Shown here: positions 8,453 to 16,821 of the stretch, piece by piece
How the letters are laid out: each line of letters starts with the position of its first letter
Numbering within the stretch: position 1 is the first letter of the stretch
Source of the DNA: an uncultured Caulobacteraceae bacterium
GTDB taxonomy: Bacteria > Pseudomonadota > Alphaproteobacteria > Caulobacterales > Aquidulcibacteraceae
DNA length: 37,841 nt
Reading direction: 5' to 3'
Assembly: GCA_902826145.1 (NCBI GenBank)
Contig: CADEDT010000011.1
Coordinates: 1 to 37,841 of the forward strand
Program-made: the position numbers and the translations under genes
Notes under the pieces: model-generated
The model's database searches: none
What the model was told of the DNA's origin: nothing
The model's input: only the letters and a program-made list of their open reading frames with translations

Positions 8453-8950
8453 TTAGGCCGCTTGCTTCTTGAACATGTCGTCGAGGCGCGCGTAGCCCAT
8501 CTCCATACCGTCGGTCATGCCGGTGGAGACAGCGCCATCGCGTGCTTCCTTCGATGCGAACTTCATCGTGCAGATGAGCGTGGTGACACCGCTTTGCTCG
8601 CTGAGTTCGAGCGTGACGCTCGCCGGCTCGCTGGTCGGCATGTCGCTGGCGATATCGCCTGGATCGTAATATTCGTCATGCACGAGCTTTGCGGGCGCAT
8701 TCACTTCCGTGAACGTGCCGAAGAAGCCGAATTGCTTGCCGTCTTCCTGGCTCTTCCACGTCCACCGATACTTGCCGCCGACGCGCACATCCATGTCGCA
8801 CACAGGCATGCTCCAACCGGGTGGACCAAGCATCCATTTCGTAACCAGATCGGGCTTCGTGTGCGCATCCCACACCAATTGGCGCGGCGCCTTGAACGTA
8901 CGCACGACGCGAACTTCGCGATCGCTTGGTTGCGTGACTTCGATGGGCAT
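8453..8950 (-). CDS. SRPBCC (AHSA1-type) protein, copy 1
   Basis: A 165-residue AHSA1-type START-like protein, paralogous to the next gene downstream. I start it at the ATG at 8950 (MPIEVTQPSDREVRVVR), because the AGGAGAAGACA site sits directly before it and the N-terminus then aligns with the paralogue. An in-frame ATG at 9019 would add 23 unlikely residues. APRQLVWDAHTKPDLVTKW and DMDVRVGGKYRWTW are visible. It lies 72 bases after the ArsR gene, the largest gap inside the cassette. The ligand is unknown. Confidence 0.88.
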   Translation of the reverse strand: MPIEVTQPSDREVRVVRTFKAPRQLVWDAHTKPDLVTKWMLGPPGWSMPVCDMDVRVGGKYRWTWKSQEDGKQFGFFGTFTEVNAPAKLVHDEYYDPGDIASDMPTSEPASVTLELSEQSGVTTLICTMKFASKEARDGAVSTGMTDGMEMGYARLDDMFKKQAA

Positions 8951-9022
8951 TGTCTTCTCCTTGGATTTTATGTTGGGCCGCCTGCTCAAGGAACGAACGA
9001 CCGAAAGCATTGCCGACATGGG

Positions 9023-9388
9023 TCAGCTCTTTTTTCTTTTGCGCTTCGCGGGTTTCGCGGGTTTCGCTTGCAGCTCTTCGAGCAGCGCATCGAGGCGTTG
9101 GTAGTTCTGCTCGAAGATCTCGCGGTAGCGTTCGATCCAATCCACGGCTTCCTCCAATCGCTTTGGTTCGAGGCGGCGCGGGCGGCGCTGCGCATCGATA
9201 TCGACGGAGATGAGCCCTGCGCGTTCCAGCACTTTGAGGTGCTTGGAAATTGCGGGCTGGCTCATCTCGAACGGTCCGGAGAGCTCCTGAACGGACGCCT
9301 CGCCGGTGGCCAAACGAGCCAGGATGGCCCGCCTTGTGGGATCGGCGAGCGCGGCGAAGGTCAGATCCAGACGTTCGGAACTTTGCAT
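9023..9388 (-). CDS. ArsR-family transcriptional regulator
   Basis: A 121-residue winged-helix repressor. It opens with LTFAALADPTRRAILARLA at residues 9-27, followed by the helix-turn-helix FEMSQPAISKHLKVLERAGL and the wing. The C-terminus is a basic tail (KPAKPAKRKRKKS). No CxCxxC-type metal-binding motif is seen near the recognition helix, so it is probably not an arsenic/metal sensor but belongs to the group that accompanies SRPBCC and VOC genes. It is the first gene of the minus-strand cassette. A palindrome over its own promoter suggests self-repression. Confidence 0.92.
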   Translation of the reverse strand: MQSSERLDLTFAALADPTRRAILARLATGEASVQELSGPFEMSQPAISKHLKVLERAGLISVDIDAQRRPRRLEPKRLEEAVDWIERYREIFEQNYQRLDALLEELQAKPAKPAKRKRKKS

Positions 9389-9444
9389 AACCGTTCTTTT
9401 CTATAACTGTTCGGTTATTTATAACGGCACAGCCGGCCCGTCAA
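9387..9444 (-). promoter_or_regulatory. Promoter and likely operator of the ArsR cassette
   Basis: On the minus strand TTGACGG (9444-9438) is followed after 12 bases by GTTATAAA (9425-9418). This fits the alphaproteobacterial housekeeping pattern TTGACGS-N10-14-GCTANAWC perfectly at -35 and at six of eight -10 positions. The palindrome ATAAC-CGAACA-GTTAT (9418-9403) starts at the -10 edge and covers the expected transcription start near 9411. A further GAACGGTTAT (9396-9387) runs into the start codon and repeats the GAAC(A/G)GTTAT part of the palindrome. A repressor bound here would block RNA polymerase; binding by ArsR is inferred. Confidence 0.65.
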
Positions 9445-9462
9445 TGGGCAAAGTTGCAATTT

Positions 9463-10530
9463 TCAGGGCTTGAGGATGCCGCGGATTTCAGCGCCCCGGC
9501 GCACCGTAATGTCGATGGCGACAGCCAGGCCAGCAAGCGCCGCGAGTGCGATCGCTGGGGCGACGTGCGCGGGGTCACGGCTGGCGAGGAGCGCGATAGC
9601 GCCGCACGCAGCCATCGCGAGCCAGTAAACCACGGTGATGCGCGCGTGGCTCCAACCGGAGAGAATGGCGACCTGATAGATGTGCTCGGCGTGCGCGACG
9701 AAAAGCGAGCGGTGGCGGCGCGCGCGATAAAGCAACGTCATCAGCGCGTCGGCGAGCAGTGGGAAGAATAGGATCGGCGCGACGAGCGGCGACATGCCGG
9801 TGCGGGCGATGACGATGAGGCACGCGAAGGCCGAGAGAGCGCCAGCGAAGAGCGCACCGGAATCTCCGGCGAAGAGCCGCCCCTTGGGAAAATTCCAGAG
9901 CAAGAAGCCAGCGATCGCGCCGGCGCCGCATAATGCGATCGCGGCGCCGCCGACGCTATCGCCTTCCAATGCGATGATGGCGGTTGAAATCAGGCCAACA
10001 GCAACGGAGCCCATGGCCATACCGTTGGCGCCGTCCATGAAGTTGACGGCGTTCAAGAGCGTGAACACCCAAAGCGCGGTACCGGCGAGACCAACGGCAA
10101 ATGGCAAGTCGATGAGGATGTCGCCAATGCGGACGTCCTCTACCACGCCCATGAGCCAAGCGGCGGCAATGGAGAGCGCCGCGTAGACGGCGAACTTGAA
10201 CGGCGCGCTGAGATGGCGGGCATCATCGATGAAACCGACGAAAAGCAGCGGGTAAGCGAACAGCGCCGAGATCCAGAGCATGGAGACGCCCTGCGGGCTG
10301 ACGATGTGACGCCATTCGAGCGAGAAGAGGCTGAGCACCACCATGGCGGCGGCGTAGCCCGCGCCTATGCCGATGCCGCCGCTGGTGGGGGTTGGATCGC
10401 GGTGCTGTTTGCGTTCTTCATTCGGCGCGTCGACCGGGCCGATCCAAATGATGGCGCGGCAGACGACGAAACTCGTCACCAGCGCAATGGCGACGACGAA
10501 GGCCAAATCCAGGAGCACGCCGCCACTCAT
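9463..10530 (-). CDS. Polyprenyl-phosphate sugar-1-phosphate transferase (WecA/MraY family)
   Basis: A 355-residue integral membrane enzyme of the PF00953 family, which transfers a sugar-1-phosphate such as GlcNAc-1-P from UDP-sugar to undecaprenyl phosphate. The motifs lie in the expected order: DAPNEERKQHRDPTPTSGG near residues 34-52, FIDDARHL, NAVNFMDGANGMAMG and GDSGALFAG. About ten hydrophobic segments are visible. It is not MraY itself judged by the motif spellings and by being outside a dcw cluster. It probably starts a surface polysaccharide. It lies 32 bases after ispE, so is probably co-transcribed with it. The sugar cannot be read. Confidence 0.85.
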   Translation of the reverse strand: MSGGVLLDLAFVVAIALVTSFVVCRAIIWIGPVDAPNEERKQHRDPTPTSGGIGIGAGYAAAMVVLSLFSLEWRHIVSPQGVSMLWISALFAYPLLFVGFIDDARHLSAPFKFAVYAALSIAAAWLMGVVEDVRIGDILIDLPFAVGLAGTALWVFTLLNAVNFMDGANGMAMGSVAVGLISTAIIALEGDSVGGAAIALCGAGAIAGFLLWNFPKGRLFAGDSGALFAGALSAFACLIVIARTGMSPLVAPILFFPLLADALMTLLYRARRHRSLFVAHAEHIYQVAILSGWSHARITVVYWLAMAACGAIALLASRDPAHVAPAIALAALAGLAVAIDITVRRGAEIRGILKP

Positions 10531-10562
10531 TGGCGGCGGCTATAGCGGGCGGCGGTATTGGG

Positions 10563-11432
10563 TCAAGCGCCGAGGGTCGTGTCTTGGATCCACCAGTCGG
10601 CGTGCTTGGCGCTAAGTTCCTCAGCCAGTTGCTCAGCGCGTGCTGAGTTCTCCACGATCGCGAACAGCGTGGCGCCGCTGCCGGAGAGCGCGACGTGGCT
10701 TACTCCGGCGTGGCGTTTGAGTTCGGCAATGATGTCGGCGATGACGGGCATCAGCGCGCGCGCGGCGGGCTCGAGGTCGTTGCCGAGTGCGCCCATGGCG
10801 GCGAGCGCTTCGGCTTCGCTGTTCCATGATGGAGGCGCGGCGTCATCTGCCAATGCGGAGCCAAGGTTCATACGATCGAACTCGCGATAAACGCTTGGTG
10901 TTGAGAGGGCTTGCAGCGGGTTCACAAGAACAGCGGCGAGCGCGGGCGCGCGCATGCGTGCGAAGTGTTCGCCCGTGCCGGTCATGAAGGCAGCGCCGCC
11001 GCCGGAGAAGAACACCGGCACGTCCGCGCCGAGCTTCGCGCCGATCTCGGCGAGGCGTTGCGTTGGCCAGTTCAGGTTCCAGAGTTGGTTGAGAGCGACA
11101 AGCGCTGACGCGGCATCGGATGAACCACCGCCGATGCCGGAGGCGATCGGAAGATTTTTCTCAAGTGAGATGCGCGCGCGTGGCGCGACACCCGCCGCTT
11201 CGGCCAATGCGCTCGCGGCGCGCATGACGAGATTGTCCGCGCCAGCAGAGAGGCCGTCTGCGAAATCTCCGCGTATGCTCAGCGAGAGATCGTCGCCCTC
11301 TTCCGCTTCGACTATGTCGCCGACGTCGGCGAACGCGACGACGCTTTGGAGCGGATGATAACCGTCAGCGCGTGGACGGCCGACTTTTAGCGTGAGATTG
11401 ATCTTCGCCGGCGCGAAGACGCGGACACTCAT
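10563..11432 (-). CDS. ispE: 4-diphosphocytidyl-2-C-methyl-D-erythritol kinase
   Basis: A GHMP kinase of the non-mevalonate isoprenoid pathway that phosphorylates CDP-methylerythritol. The 289-residue protein has the substrate loop start FAPAKINLTLKVGRPRADGY at about residues 5-24, the ATP-binding PIASGIGGGSSDAASALV, and the C-terminal SGSGATLFAI. Length is normal. Its ATG overlaps the stop of the upstream TPR gene in an ATGA arrangement, so translation is probably coupled. Pairing of ispE with exported TPR genes is common in alphaproteobacteria as I recall. Identity is firm. Confidence 0.95.
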   Translation of the reverse strand: MSVRVFAPAKINLTLKVGRPRADGYHPLQSVVAFADVGDIVEAEEGDDLSLSIRGDFADGLSAGADNLVMRAASALAEAAGVAPRARISLEKNLPIASGIGGGSSDAASALVALNQLWNLNWPTQRLAEIGAKLGADVPVFFSGGGAAFMTGTGEHFARMRAPALAAVLVNPLQALSTPSVYREFDRMNLGSALADDAAPPSWNSEAEALAAMGALGNDLEPAARALMPVIADIIAELKRHAGVSHVALSGSGATLFAIVENSARAEQLAEELSAKHADWWIQDTTLGA

Positions 11433-13081
11433 CGCGTCGCCGATTGCGGCGGCGGCGCGGGCGGCAGGCCGTTCTCGATCTTGGCGCGGATGGCGTCGGC
11501 GTTATCGGGATCGAGCGTCAGCGCGCGCTGCCACTGGAAGCGCGCTTCGATGCGGCGATCGAGGCGCCAATAGACGTCGCCAAGGTGATCGTTCAGTGTC
11601 GCATCTGCGGGCTCAAGGCGAACCGCGGCTTCGAGCCAATCAGCGGCCTGCGGATAATCGCCCAAGCGATAGTAAGCCCAGCCGAGGCTATCGATGATCG
11701 CGCCGGACATCGGACGAAGTTCGGCGGCGCGGCGGATCATCGCCAAGCCTTCCTGCAATTTCTCGCCGCGATCGACCCAACTGTAGCCGAGATAGTTCAG
11801 CACATCCGGCTGATCAGGTGACAGTTCGAGCGCGCGCTGGAAGTCCGCTTCGGCTTCCGGCCAGCGGCCGAGACGTTCGCGGGCGGCGCCGCGTGAGAAA
11901 TAGGAGCGCCATTCATTGGGGCGTTCGGCGATGAGCTCAGTGTAGATCGGCTCGGCTTCGGCGAAGCGCTCGGCGCCGCGATACATGTCGGCGAGCGTGC
12001 GGCGGGCGCGCGTGTCGCCCGTCGCGGCGTTGGTTTGCGCGAGCGCGATGGCGCCGGCCTCATCGCCGTTATCGTGGATCATCCAGGATTCGAGAATGCG
12101 CGCGCTCAGCGCGTACGGTGAGTTCGGGTTGATCTCGGCGATGATAGCGCGCGCGCGATCGATATGGCCGAGTTCGGACTGCTGCTGCGCCAGCGCGAGA
12201 CGTGCGCCGTCGAAATCCGGATCGAGCATGAGCGCGAGCGTTAGCGCGGACAGGCTCGCGGCTGGGTCGTGCTCCTGGCGGAAGATCACCGAGAGGCCGT
12301 ACACGGCAGCGGCGGCGCCACGCGCGGCAGTTAGACGCTCCATCGTGACAGTTTCGCCGGCTTCAATCCGCGCGCGTGCAGCGGCGAGCGCCGGATTCCC
12401 CTGATTGGTCTCGGTGCTGAGCAAGGCCAGCGCCTGATCGCGCGCGCCGGTGCGCACGAGGAGATCGGCGTGGCGGCCAACACCGTTCGGGAGCCAGAGG
12501 CCGCCCTGCGCCGCTGTGTTGTACGCGGCGAGCGCTTCCGTCTGTTGGCCAGAATAGTCGAGAACCATCGCCTGCTGGTAAGCGAAAAGCCCGCCATAAG
12601 GCCGGATTGAAGCAAGTGGCGCGAGATCGCCCGCAACGTCGCCGACGCGGCCTTGGCCTGTTTGCGTCCAGACAGCCAGCATCCGCGCGAGAAGCTCCTC
12701 GGCGGCAGTGCCTTCGACGTGTTCGAGTTCGGCGCTGGCCTGCGACCAACGTTGCGCGGCGATCGCGTCGGACGCGCGCACGATGTGCGCAAGCGCTGGC
12801 GCATCGGTGCGTGACGCCATGCGCGCAGCGCGGCGGGCGCGGTCGACGTCGCCAGCGGCGAGCGAGGCGGTGAGCGCGCCTTCGATGAGAGATTCATCGC
12901 CAGGCTTACGTGATAGCGCTGAGAAGTAGCGATCCGCCGCGGCTGTGTGATCGGAGCGCGCGTTGGCGACGCGCCCGACCAAATAGTCCGCATAGGAACG
13001 CGACTCCGGCGCGGACTGGCCCACCGTGTTGGCGCATGCCGCGAGGCAGACGCTGGCGGCAAGCGCGGCAGTGCGAAGCAC
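11429..13081 (-). CDS. TPR-repeat lipoprotein
   Basis: A 550-residue protein made mostly of tetratricopeptide repeats. It starts with a GTG, one base after the upstream stop. The N-terminus MLRTAALAASVCLAACAN is a lipoprotein signal with LAAC and the lipidated Cys at residue 16, so it should be anchored in the envelope. Clear TPR units include WRSYFSRGAARERLGRWPEA, PDVLNYLGYSWVDRGE and GWAYYRLGDYPQAADWLEAA, mainly in the last third. Its C-terminal repeats resemble those of the neighbouring 639-residue protein, especially HLGDVYWRL. Scaffolding in the envelope is plausible, but no specific role can be read. Confidence 0.85.
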   Translation of the reverse strand: MLRTAALAASVCLAACANTVGQSAPESRSYADYLVGRVANARSDHTAAADRYFSALSRKPGDESLIEGALTASLAAGDVDRARRAARMASRTDAPALAHIVRASDAIAAQRWSQASAELEHVEGTAAEELLARMLAVWTQTGQGRVGDVAGDLAPLASIRPYGGLFAYQQAMVLDYSGQQTEALAAYNTAAQGGLWLPNGVGRHADLLVRTGARDQALALLSTETNQGNPALAAARARIEAGETVTMERLTAARGAAAAVYGLSVIFRQEHDPAASLSALTLALMLDPDFDGARLALAQQQSELGHIDRARAIIAEINPNSPYALSARILESWMIHDNGDEAGAIALAQTNAATGDTRARRTLADMYRGAERFAEAEPIYTELIAERPNEWRSYFSRGAARERLGRWPEAEADFQRALELSPDQPDVLNYLGYSWVDRGEKLQEGLAMIRRAAELRPMSGAIIDSLGWAYYRLGDYPQAADWLEAAVRLEPADATLNDHLGDVYWRLDRRIEARFQWQRALTLDPDNADAIRAKIENGLPPAPPPQSATR

Positions 13082-15001
13082 TTAGAGATCTTCCCGTTGC
13101 GACGGACCTTCCGGCAACGACACTTGCGGCAGAGGTTGCTGGCGCGGCGCCGGCGCGGTGAGCCCTCGCGACACTTTTGTATCCAGCGAGCGGCGACGAA
13201 TGGCGTCGGGGCGCGCTTCAAGTGCGCGACGCCAAGCACTGCGCGCGTCGTCGCGGCGGTTGAGACGCCAATAGACATCGCCGAGGTGATCGAGGATTTC
13301 CGCGTTCGGGTCGCCGGCGGAGAGATCATTGGCGCGTTCGATCAGTGCGCGCGCTTGATCGAAGTGGCCGTAGAGATAGTAGGCCCAGCCGAGGCTATCG
13401 ATGACGGCATAGTCGGTCTGCCCGTAATTGAAGCCGCGCCACAGCAGGCGATAGCCCTCTTCCAGACCTTCGGGGCGCTGGATGAGTGCATAACCAAGCG
13501 CATTGAGACGCAGCACTGAGTCCGGCTGCTCAGCGAAGAGGCTGCGCGCCATCTGCACGCCATCGCGCCACGCGGCGGGATCGTCCATGAGGATTGAGAC
13601 GTAGAGCAAGCGCGTGTCCGAGCTCGGATCGAGTTGATAGGCGGCGCGCATGTCGGCGGTGGCGGCCGGCAGATTGCCTGCGAAGCGGTTCGCGTAGGCG
13701 CGCCAGCCGAGCACGTCGGCGCGATCCTTGTCCGCCTGCGCCAACGTAAGTGCGCGGTCAAACGCCGGGATCGCGCGATCGGGATGGCCGATGCGACGGT
13801 AGATGTCACCAACAGAAGCGATGATCGACCAGCGGTCGCCAGCGATGGCGAGTGCGCGCTCAGCAGCGGCTGCGGCGGCTTGATCGTTGCCTCGTTCGAT
13901 TTCGATCGAGGCGCGCGTGATCTGTGCGTCGGGTGCGAACGGGCTGCTGTCGCGGATCTGGCTGACGATACGCTCGGCGCCGTCCGCGCCGCCCGCCTCG
14001 AGCGTCTGCTGCGCCGCGTAAAGGCGCCAATCGTCTGAATCCTCGGCGAGCAGCGTGCCGAGTTGCAGAAGCGCCGTGCCCGATGTGGAAGCGAAGCCCT
14101 GCTCCGGATCGCGCTGCGCGATCATGGCGGAGAGCGTTTCGGCTTGGGTCAGGAATTCCGAGATGAAGAGCATCCAGCGGCCGGTCGCGCCGACGACTGT
14201 GAGCGGCTCTTCGAATGGCTGCTGCCCCGCATCGAGGCGCGCCAGGTTCGCTTTCACATCAACCGCACGCGGCGCGAAGCCGAGGACAATGTTGTAGTAG
14301 CGGCGCGCTTCTTCCCGGCGGCCTAGGCGGTGGTGAACGAGCGCCGCGCGATAGACGGCGTGGGTGACGCGCGCGGCGTTGAGCGCGCGATCGAACTCGG
14401 CGCTGGTTTGCGGTTCGCCGTCGCCGGGCGGTGTTGTGTCCAGGCGCTCGACCATAAGGGCGTAGACGGCGGCGGCTTCCGGCAAGCGGTTCGAAGATTC
14501 GAACAGCAGTGCGCGCGCAACTTCCGGCAGCGGCGCTGGGAGGTTGTCGGCGCCGGAGTCGACGCGCTCAACGGCGCGATCCACATCGCCTTCGGCCGCG
14601 ATCAGGAACGGCTCAAGCATATCAGCGAACGCGCCATTGGCGCCGCCCGGCGCGCCCTGAAGCACACGGCGTGCTTCAGCGTAGCGATGGGCGGCCAGAT
14701 CGTCAGCGAACGCGGCGGCGTACCAAAGGCCGTCTTCGTCGTTGCGGGCGACGGCGCGGTGGCCTTCACGGACGAGGTAATCGATGTCAGCCTGGAGAAG
14801 CGCCGCTTCGGGCGTGTCGTAAGTGCGCGTGGCCGACGCGTTGGGCGGAGACGTGGTGCGGAGAAGCGCGACCGGCGTGATGCTTGCCTGCTCACCGGAG
14901 GTTTGCTGCGCACCGGTTTCGGGCTTCACCTCTTGGGCCCAAGTCGCATTCGCCGTGACCGCTGCTGCTGCAACGCTCGCCGCCAGTATGGCCCAACGCA
15001 T
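13082..15001 (-). CDS. Exported TPR-repeat protein
   Basis: A 639-residue protein with a cleavable signal (cleavage likely after Ala22, ANATWA|QEV) and TPR repeats through its length. Units include YNIVLGFAPRAVDVKANLA, SIIASVGDIYRRIGHPDRAI, and GWAYYLYGHFDQARALIERA. The C-terminal half parallels the adjacent lipoprotein (SLGWAYY and ILDHLGDVYWRLNRRDDAR), so the pair probably arose by duplication and diverged. The downstream gene starts right at its stop. It follows the ETF-QO gene after 36 bases. A periplasmic protein-binding role is the most that can be inferred. Confidence 0.82.
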   Translation of the reverse strand: MRWAILAASVAAAAVTANATWAQEVKPETGAQQTSGEQASITPVALLRTTSPPNASATRTYDTPEAALLQADIDYLVREGHRAVARNDEDGLWYAAAFADDLAAHRYAEARRVLQGAPGGANGAFADMLEPFLIAAEGDVDRAVERVDSGADNLPAPLPEVARALLFESSNRLPEAAAVYALMVERLDTTPPGDGEPQTSAEFDRALNAARVTHAVYRAALVHHRLGRREEARRYYNIVLGFAPRAVDVKANLARLDAGQQPFEEPLTVVGATGRWMLFISEFLTQAETLSAMIAQRDPEQGFASTSGTALLQLGTLLAEDSDDWRLYAAQQTLEAGGADGAERIVSQIRDSSPFAPDAQITRASIEIERGNDQAAAAAAERALAIAGDRWSIIASVGDIYRRIGHPDRAIPAFDRALTLAQADKDRADVLGWRAYANRFAGNLPAATADMRAAYQLDPSSDTRLLYVSILMDDPAAWRDGVQMARSLFAEQPDSVLRLNALGYALIQRPEGLEEGYRLLWRGFNYGQTDYAVIDSLGWAYYLYGHFDQARALIERANDLSAGDPNAEILDHLGDVYWRLNRRDDARSAWRRALEARPDAIRRRSLDTKVSRGLTAPAPRQQPLPQVSLPEGPSQREDL

Positions 15002-15037
15002 TCTTTCGTCCTTTCTCCCGCTATCGCGGGACGCAGC

Positions 15038-16714
15038 TCACATATTGGCGTAGTTCGGCCCGCCGCCGCCTTCGGGCGTCACCCAATTTATATTCTGGCT
15101 TGGGTCTTTGATATCGCACGTTTTGCAGTGAACGCAGTTTTGAGCGTTAATCTGGAAGCGTGGATTACCCCCTGCCTCATCGTACAGCACTTCGTACACG
15201 CCAGCCGGGCAATATCGTGTCGCTGGCTCGGCGTATTCGGGAAGATTGACCCTGATGGGGATGGTCGGGTCCTTCAAGGTTAAGTGAGCGGGTTGGTCTT
15301 CCTCATGGTTGGTGTTCGAGAGATAGACCGAGCTTAGCTTGTCGAAAGTGAGGACGCCGTCCGCCTTTGGGTATGTGATCGGTTTGTAGTTCTTGGCTTT
15401 GCCGGTTGAGGCGGCGTCGGTCTTGCCATGCTTCAGCGTGCCGAAGAACGAGAAGTCGCCCAGCAGCGTGTTGGTCCACATGTCGAACATGCCGACGACG
15501 CCGCCCCAGAACGTGCCGAAGCGCGACAGCATGGGCTTGGCGTTCCGGACGCGCTTCAGATCCTTGTAGATCGGGCTTGTGCGATAGGCCTCGTCGTAAG
15601 CATCAAGCGTATCGCGTTGGCGGCCATGCGAGAGCGCTTCGAACGCGGCTTCTGCGGCGAGCATGCCGGACTTCATCGCGTTGTGGCTGCCTTTGATGCG
15701 CGGCACGTTGACGAAGCCAGCCGAGCAACCGATCAGCGCGCCGCCCGGGAATGAGAGACGCGGCACCGACTGGAAGCCGCCTTCGGTGATGGCGCGCGCG
15801 CCATACGCGATGCGCTTGCCGCCTTCGATGTGCTGGCGAATTTCCGGATGGAGCTTGTGCTGCTGGAAGATGTCGAACGGCGAGAGGTAGGGATTCTTGT
15901 AATTCAGGTGAACGACGTAGCCGACGTACACGAGGCGATCGCCCCAGTGGTACATGAACGAGCCGCCGCCGGTATCGTCGTCGAGCGGCCAGCCGACGGT
16001 GTGCAGCACTAGGCCCGGCTTGTGCTTCTCCTTCGGCACTTCCCAGAGTTCTTTGATGCCGATGCCGAACTTTTGCGGATCGCTCTTGGCGGCCAGGTCG
16101 TATTTGTTTTGCAGCACTTTCGCGAGCGAGCCGCGCACGCCTTCGGCAATGAACACGTACTTGCCGTGCAATTCCATACCGGGCTGATAATCGGGCTTCT
16201 TGTGGCCGTCCTTGGCGATACCGACCACGCCGGCGACAACGCCTTTCAGCGCGCCCGCTGTGTCGAAAAGCGCCTCTGAAGCGGCGAAGCCGGGATAGAT
16301 TTCGACGCCGAGTTCTTCGGCTTGCGTTGCGAGCCACTTCGTCACGTTCGACAGCGACACGACATAATTGCCGTGATTGTTGAACAACGGCGGCATCAGG
16401 AACATCGGCAGCGACACTGCGCCCGCGGGACCGAGGATTTTGAACTGATCGTCGGTAACCGGCGTGTCGAGCGGCGCGCCCTTCTCTTTCCAATCAGGAA
16501 TGAGTTCGTTCAGCGCGCACGGATCAATCACCGCGCCGGAGAGAATGTGCGCGCCGACCTCGGCGCCCTTCTCCAGCACCGCTACACTCACTTCACTTCC
16601 AGCTGCGGCGGCGAGTTGTTTCAGACGTATCGCAGCGGAAAGGCCAGCAGGCCCCGCGCCAACGATGACAACGTCGTACTCCATCGCTTCGCGCTCAGGG
16701 GCTTCTTCGGCCAT
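15038..16714 (-). CDS. Electron transfer flavoprotein-ubiquinone oxidoreductase
   Basis: A 558-residue membrane-associated FAD and 4Fe-4S enzyme that passes electrons from reduced ETF (from fatty acid and amino acid oxidation) to ubiquinone. The FAD-binding YDVVIVGAGPAGLSAAIRL is at residues 13-31, followed by EVGAHILSGAVIDPCAL. The C-terminal cluster ligands are in RYCPAGVYEV and NCVHCKTCDIKDPSQNINWV, four cysteines in the usual spacing. Length and ending (GGGGPNYANM) are typical. An AAGGGA site precedes the ATG at 16714. It is divergent from the uracil-DNA glycosylase gene and is probably first in the minus-strand run. Confidence 0.95.
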   Translation of the reverse strand: MAEEAPEREAMEYDVVIVGAGPAGLSAAIRLKQLAAAAGSEVSVAVLEKGAEVGAHILSGAVIDPCALNELIPDWKEKGAPLDTPVTDDQFKILGPAGAVSLPMFLMPPLFNNHGNYVVSLSNVTKWLATQAEELGVEIYPGFAASEALFDTAGALKGVVAGVVGIAKDGHKKPDYQPGMELHGKYVFIAEGVRGSLAKVLQNKYDLAAKSDPQKFGIGIKELWEVPKEKHKPGLVLHTVGWPLDDDTGGGSFMYHWGDRLVYVGYVVHLNYKNPYLSPFDIFQQHKLHPEIRQHIEGGKRIAYGARAITEGGFQSVPRLSFPGGALIGCSAGFVNVPRIKGSHNAMKSGMLAAEAAFEALSHGRQRDTLDAYDEAYRTSPIYKDLKRVRNAKPMLSRFGTFWGGVVGMFDMWTNTLLGDFSFFGTLKHGKTDAASTGKAKNYKPITYPKADGVLTFDKLSSVYLSNTNHEEDQPAHLTLKDPTIPIRVNLPEYAEPATRYCPAGVYEVLYDEAGGNPRFQINAQNCVHCKTCDIKDPSQNINWVTPEGGGGPNYANM

Positions 16715-16821
16715 TTGAATCCCTTCACGTTTCTTGGCTGCTTTATCAAAGCGGTTGCGATGAGGTGCAAGCTGCTCGCGTCGCTTTGGCGATTCGCGCG
16801 AGTCCGGTCATAACAGGCGCC

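Noticed and set aside
8159..9406. A 415-codon open frame on the plus strand opposite the ArsR and SRPBCC genes
   Set aside because: It runs antisense across three well-supported genes and its translation has no recognisable domain; long antisense frames are expected in GC-rich DNA.
14330..15283. A 317-codon plus-strand frame spanning the end of ETF-QO and the TPR gene
   Set aside because: It crosses two real genes in antisense and shows no family signature.
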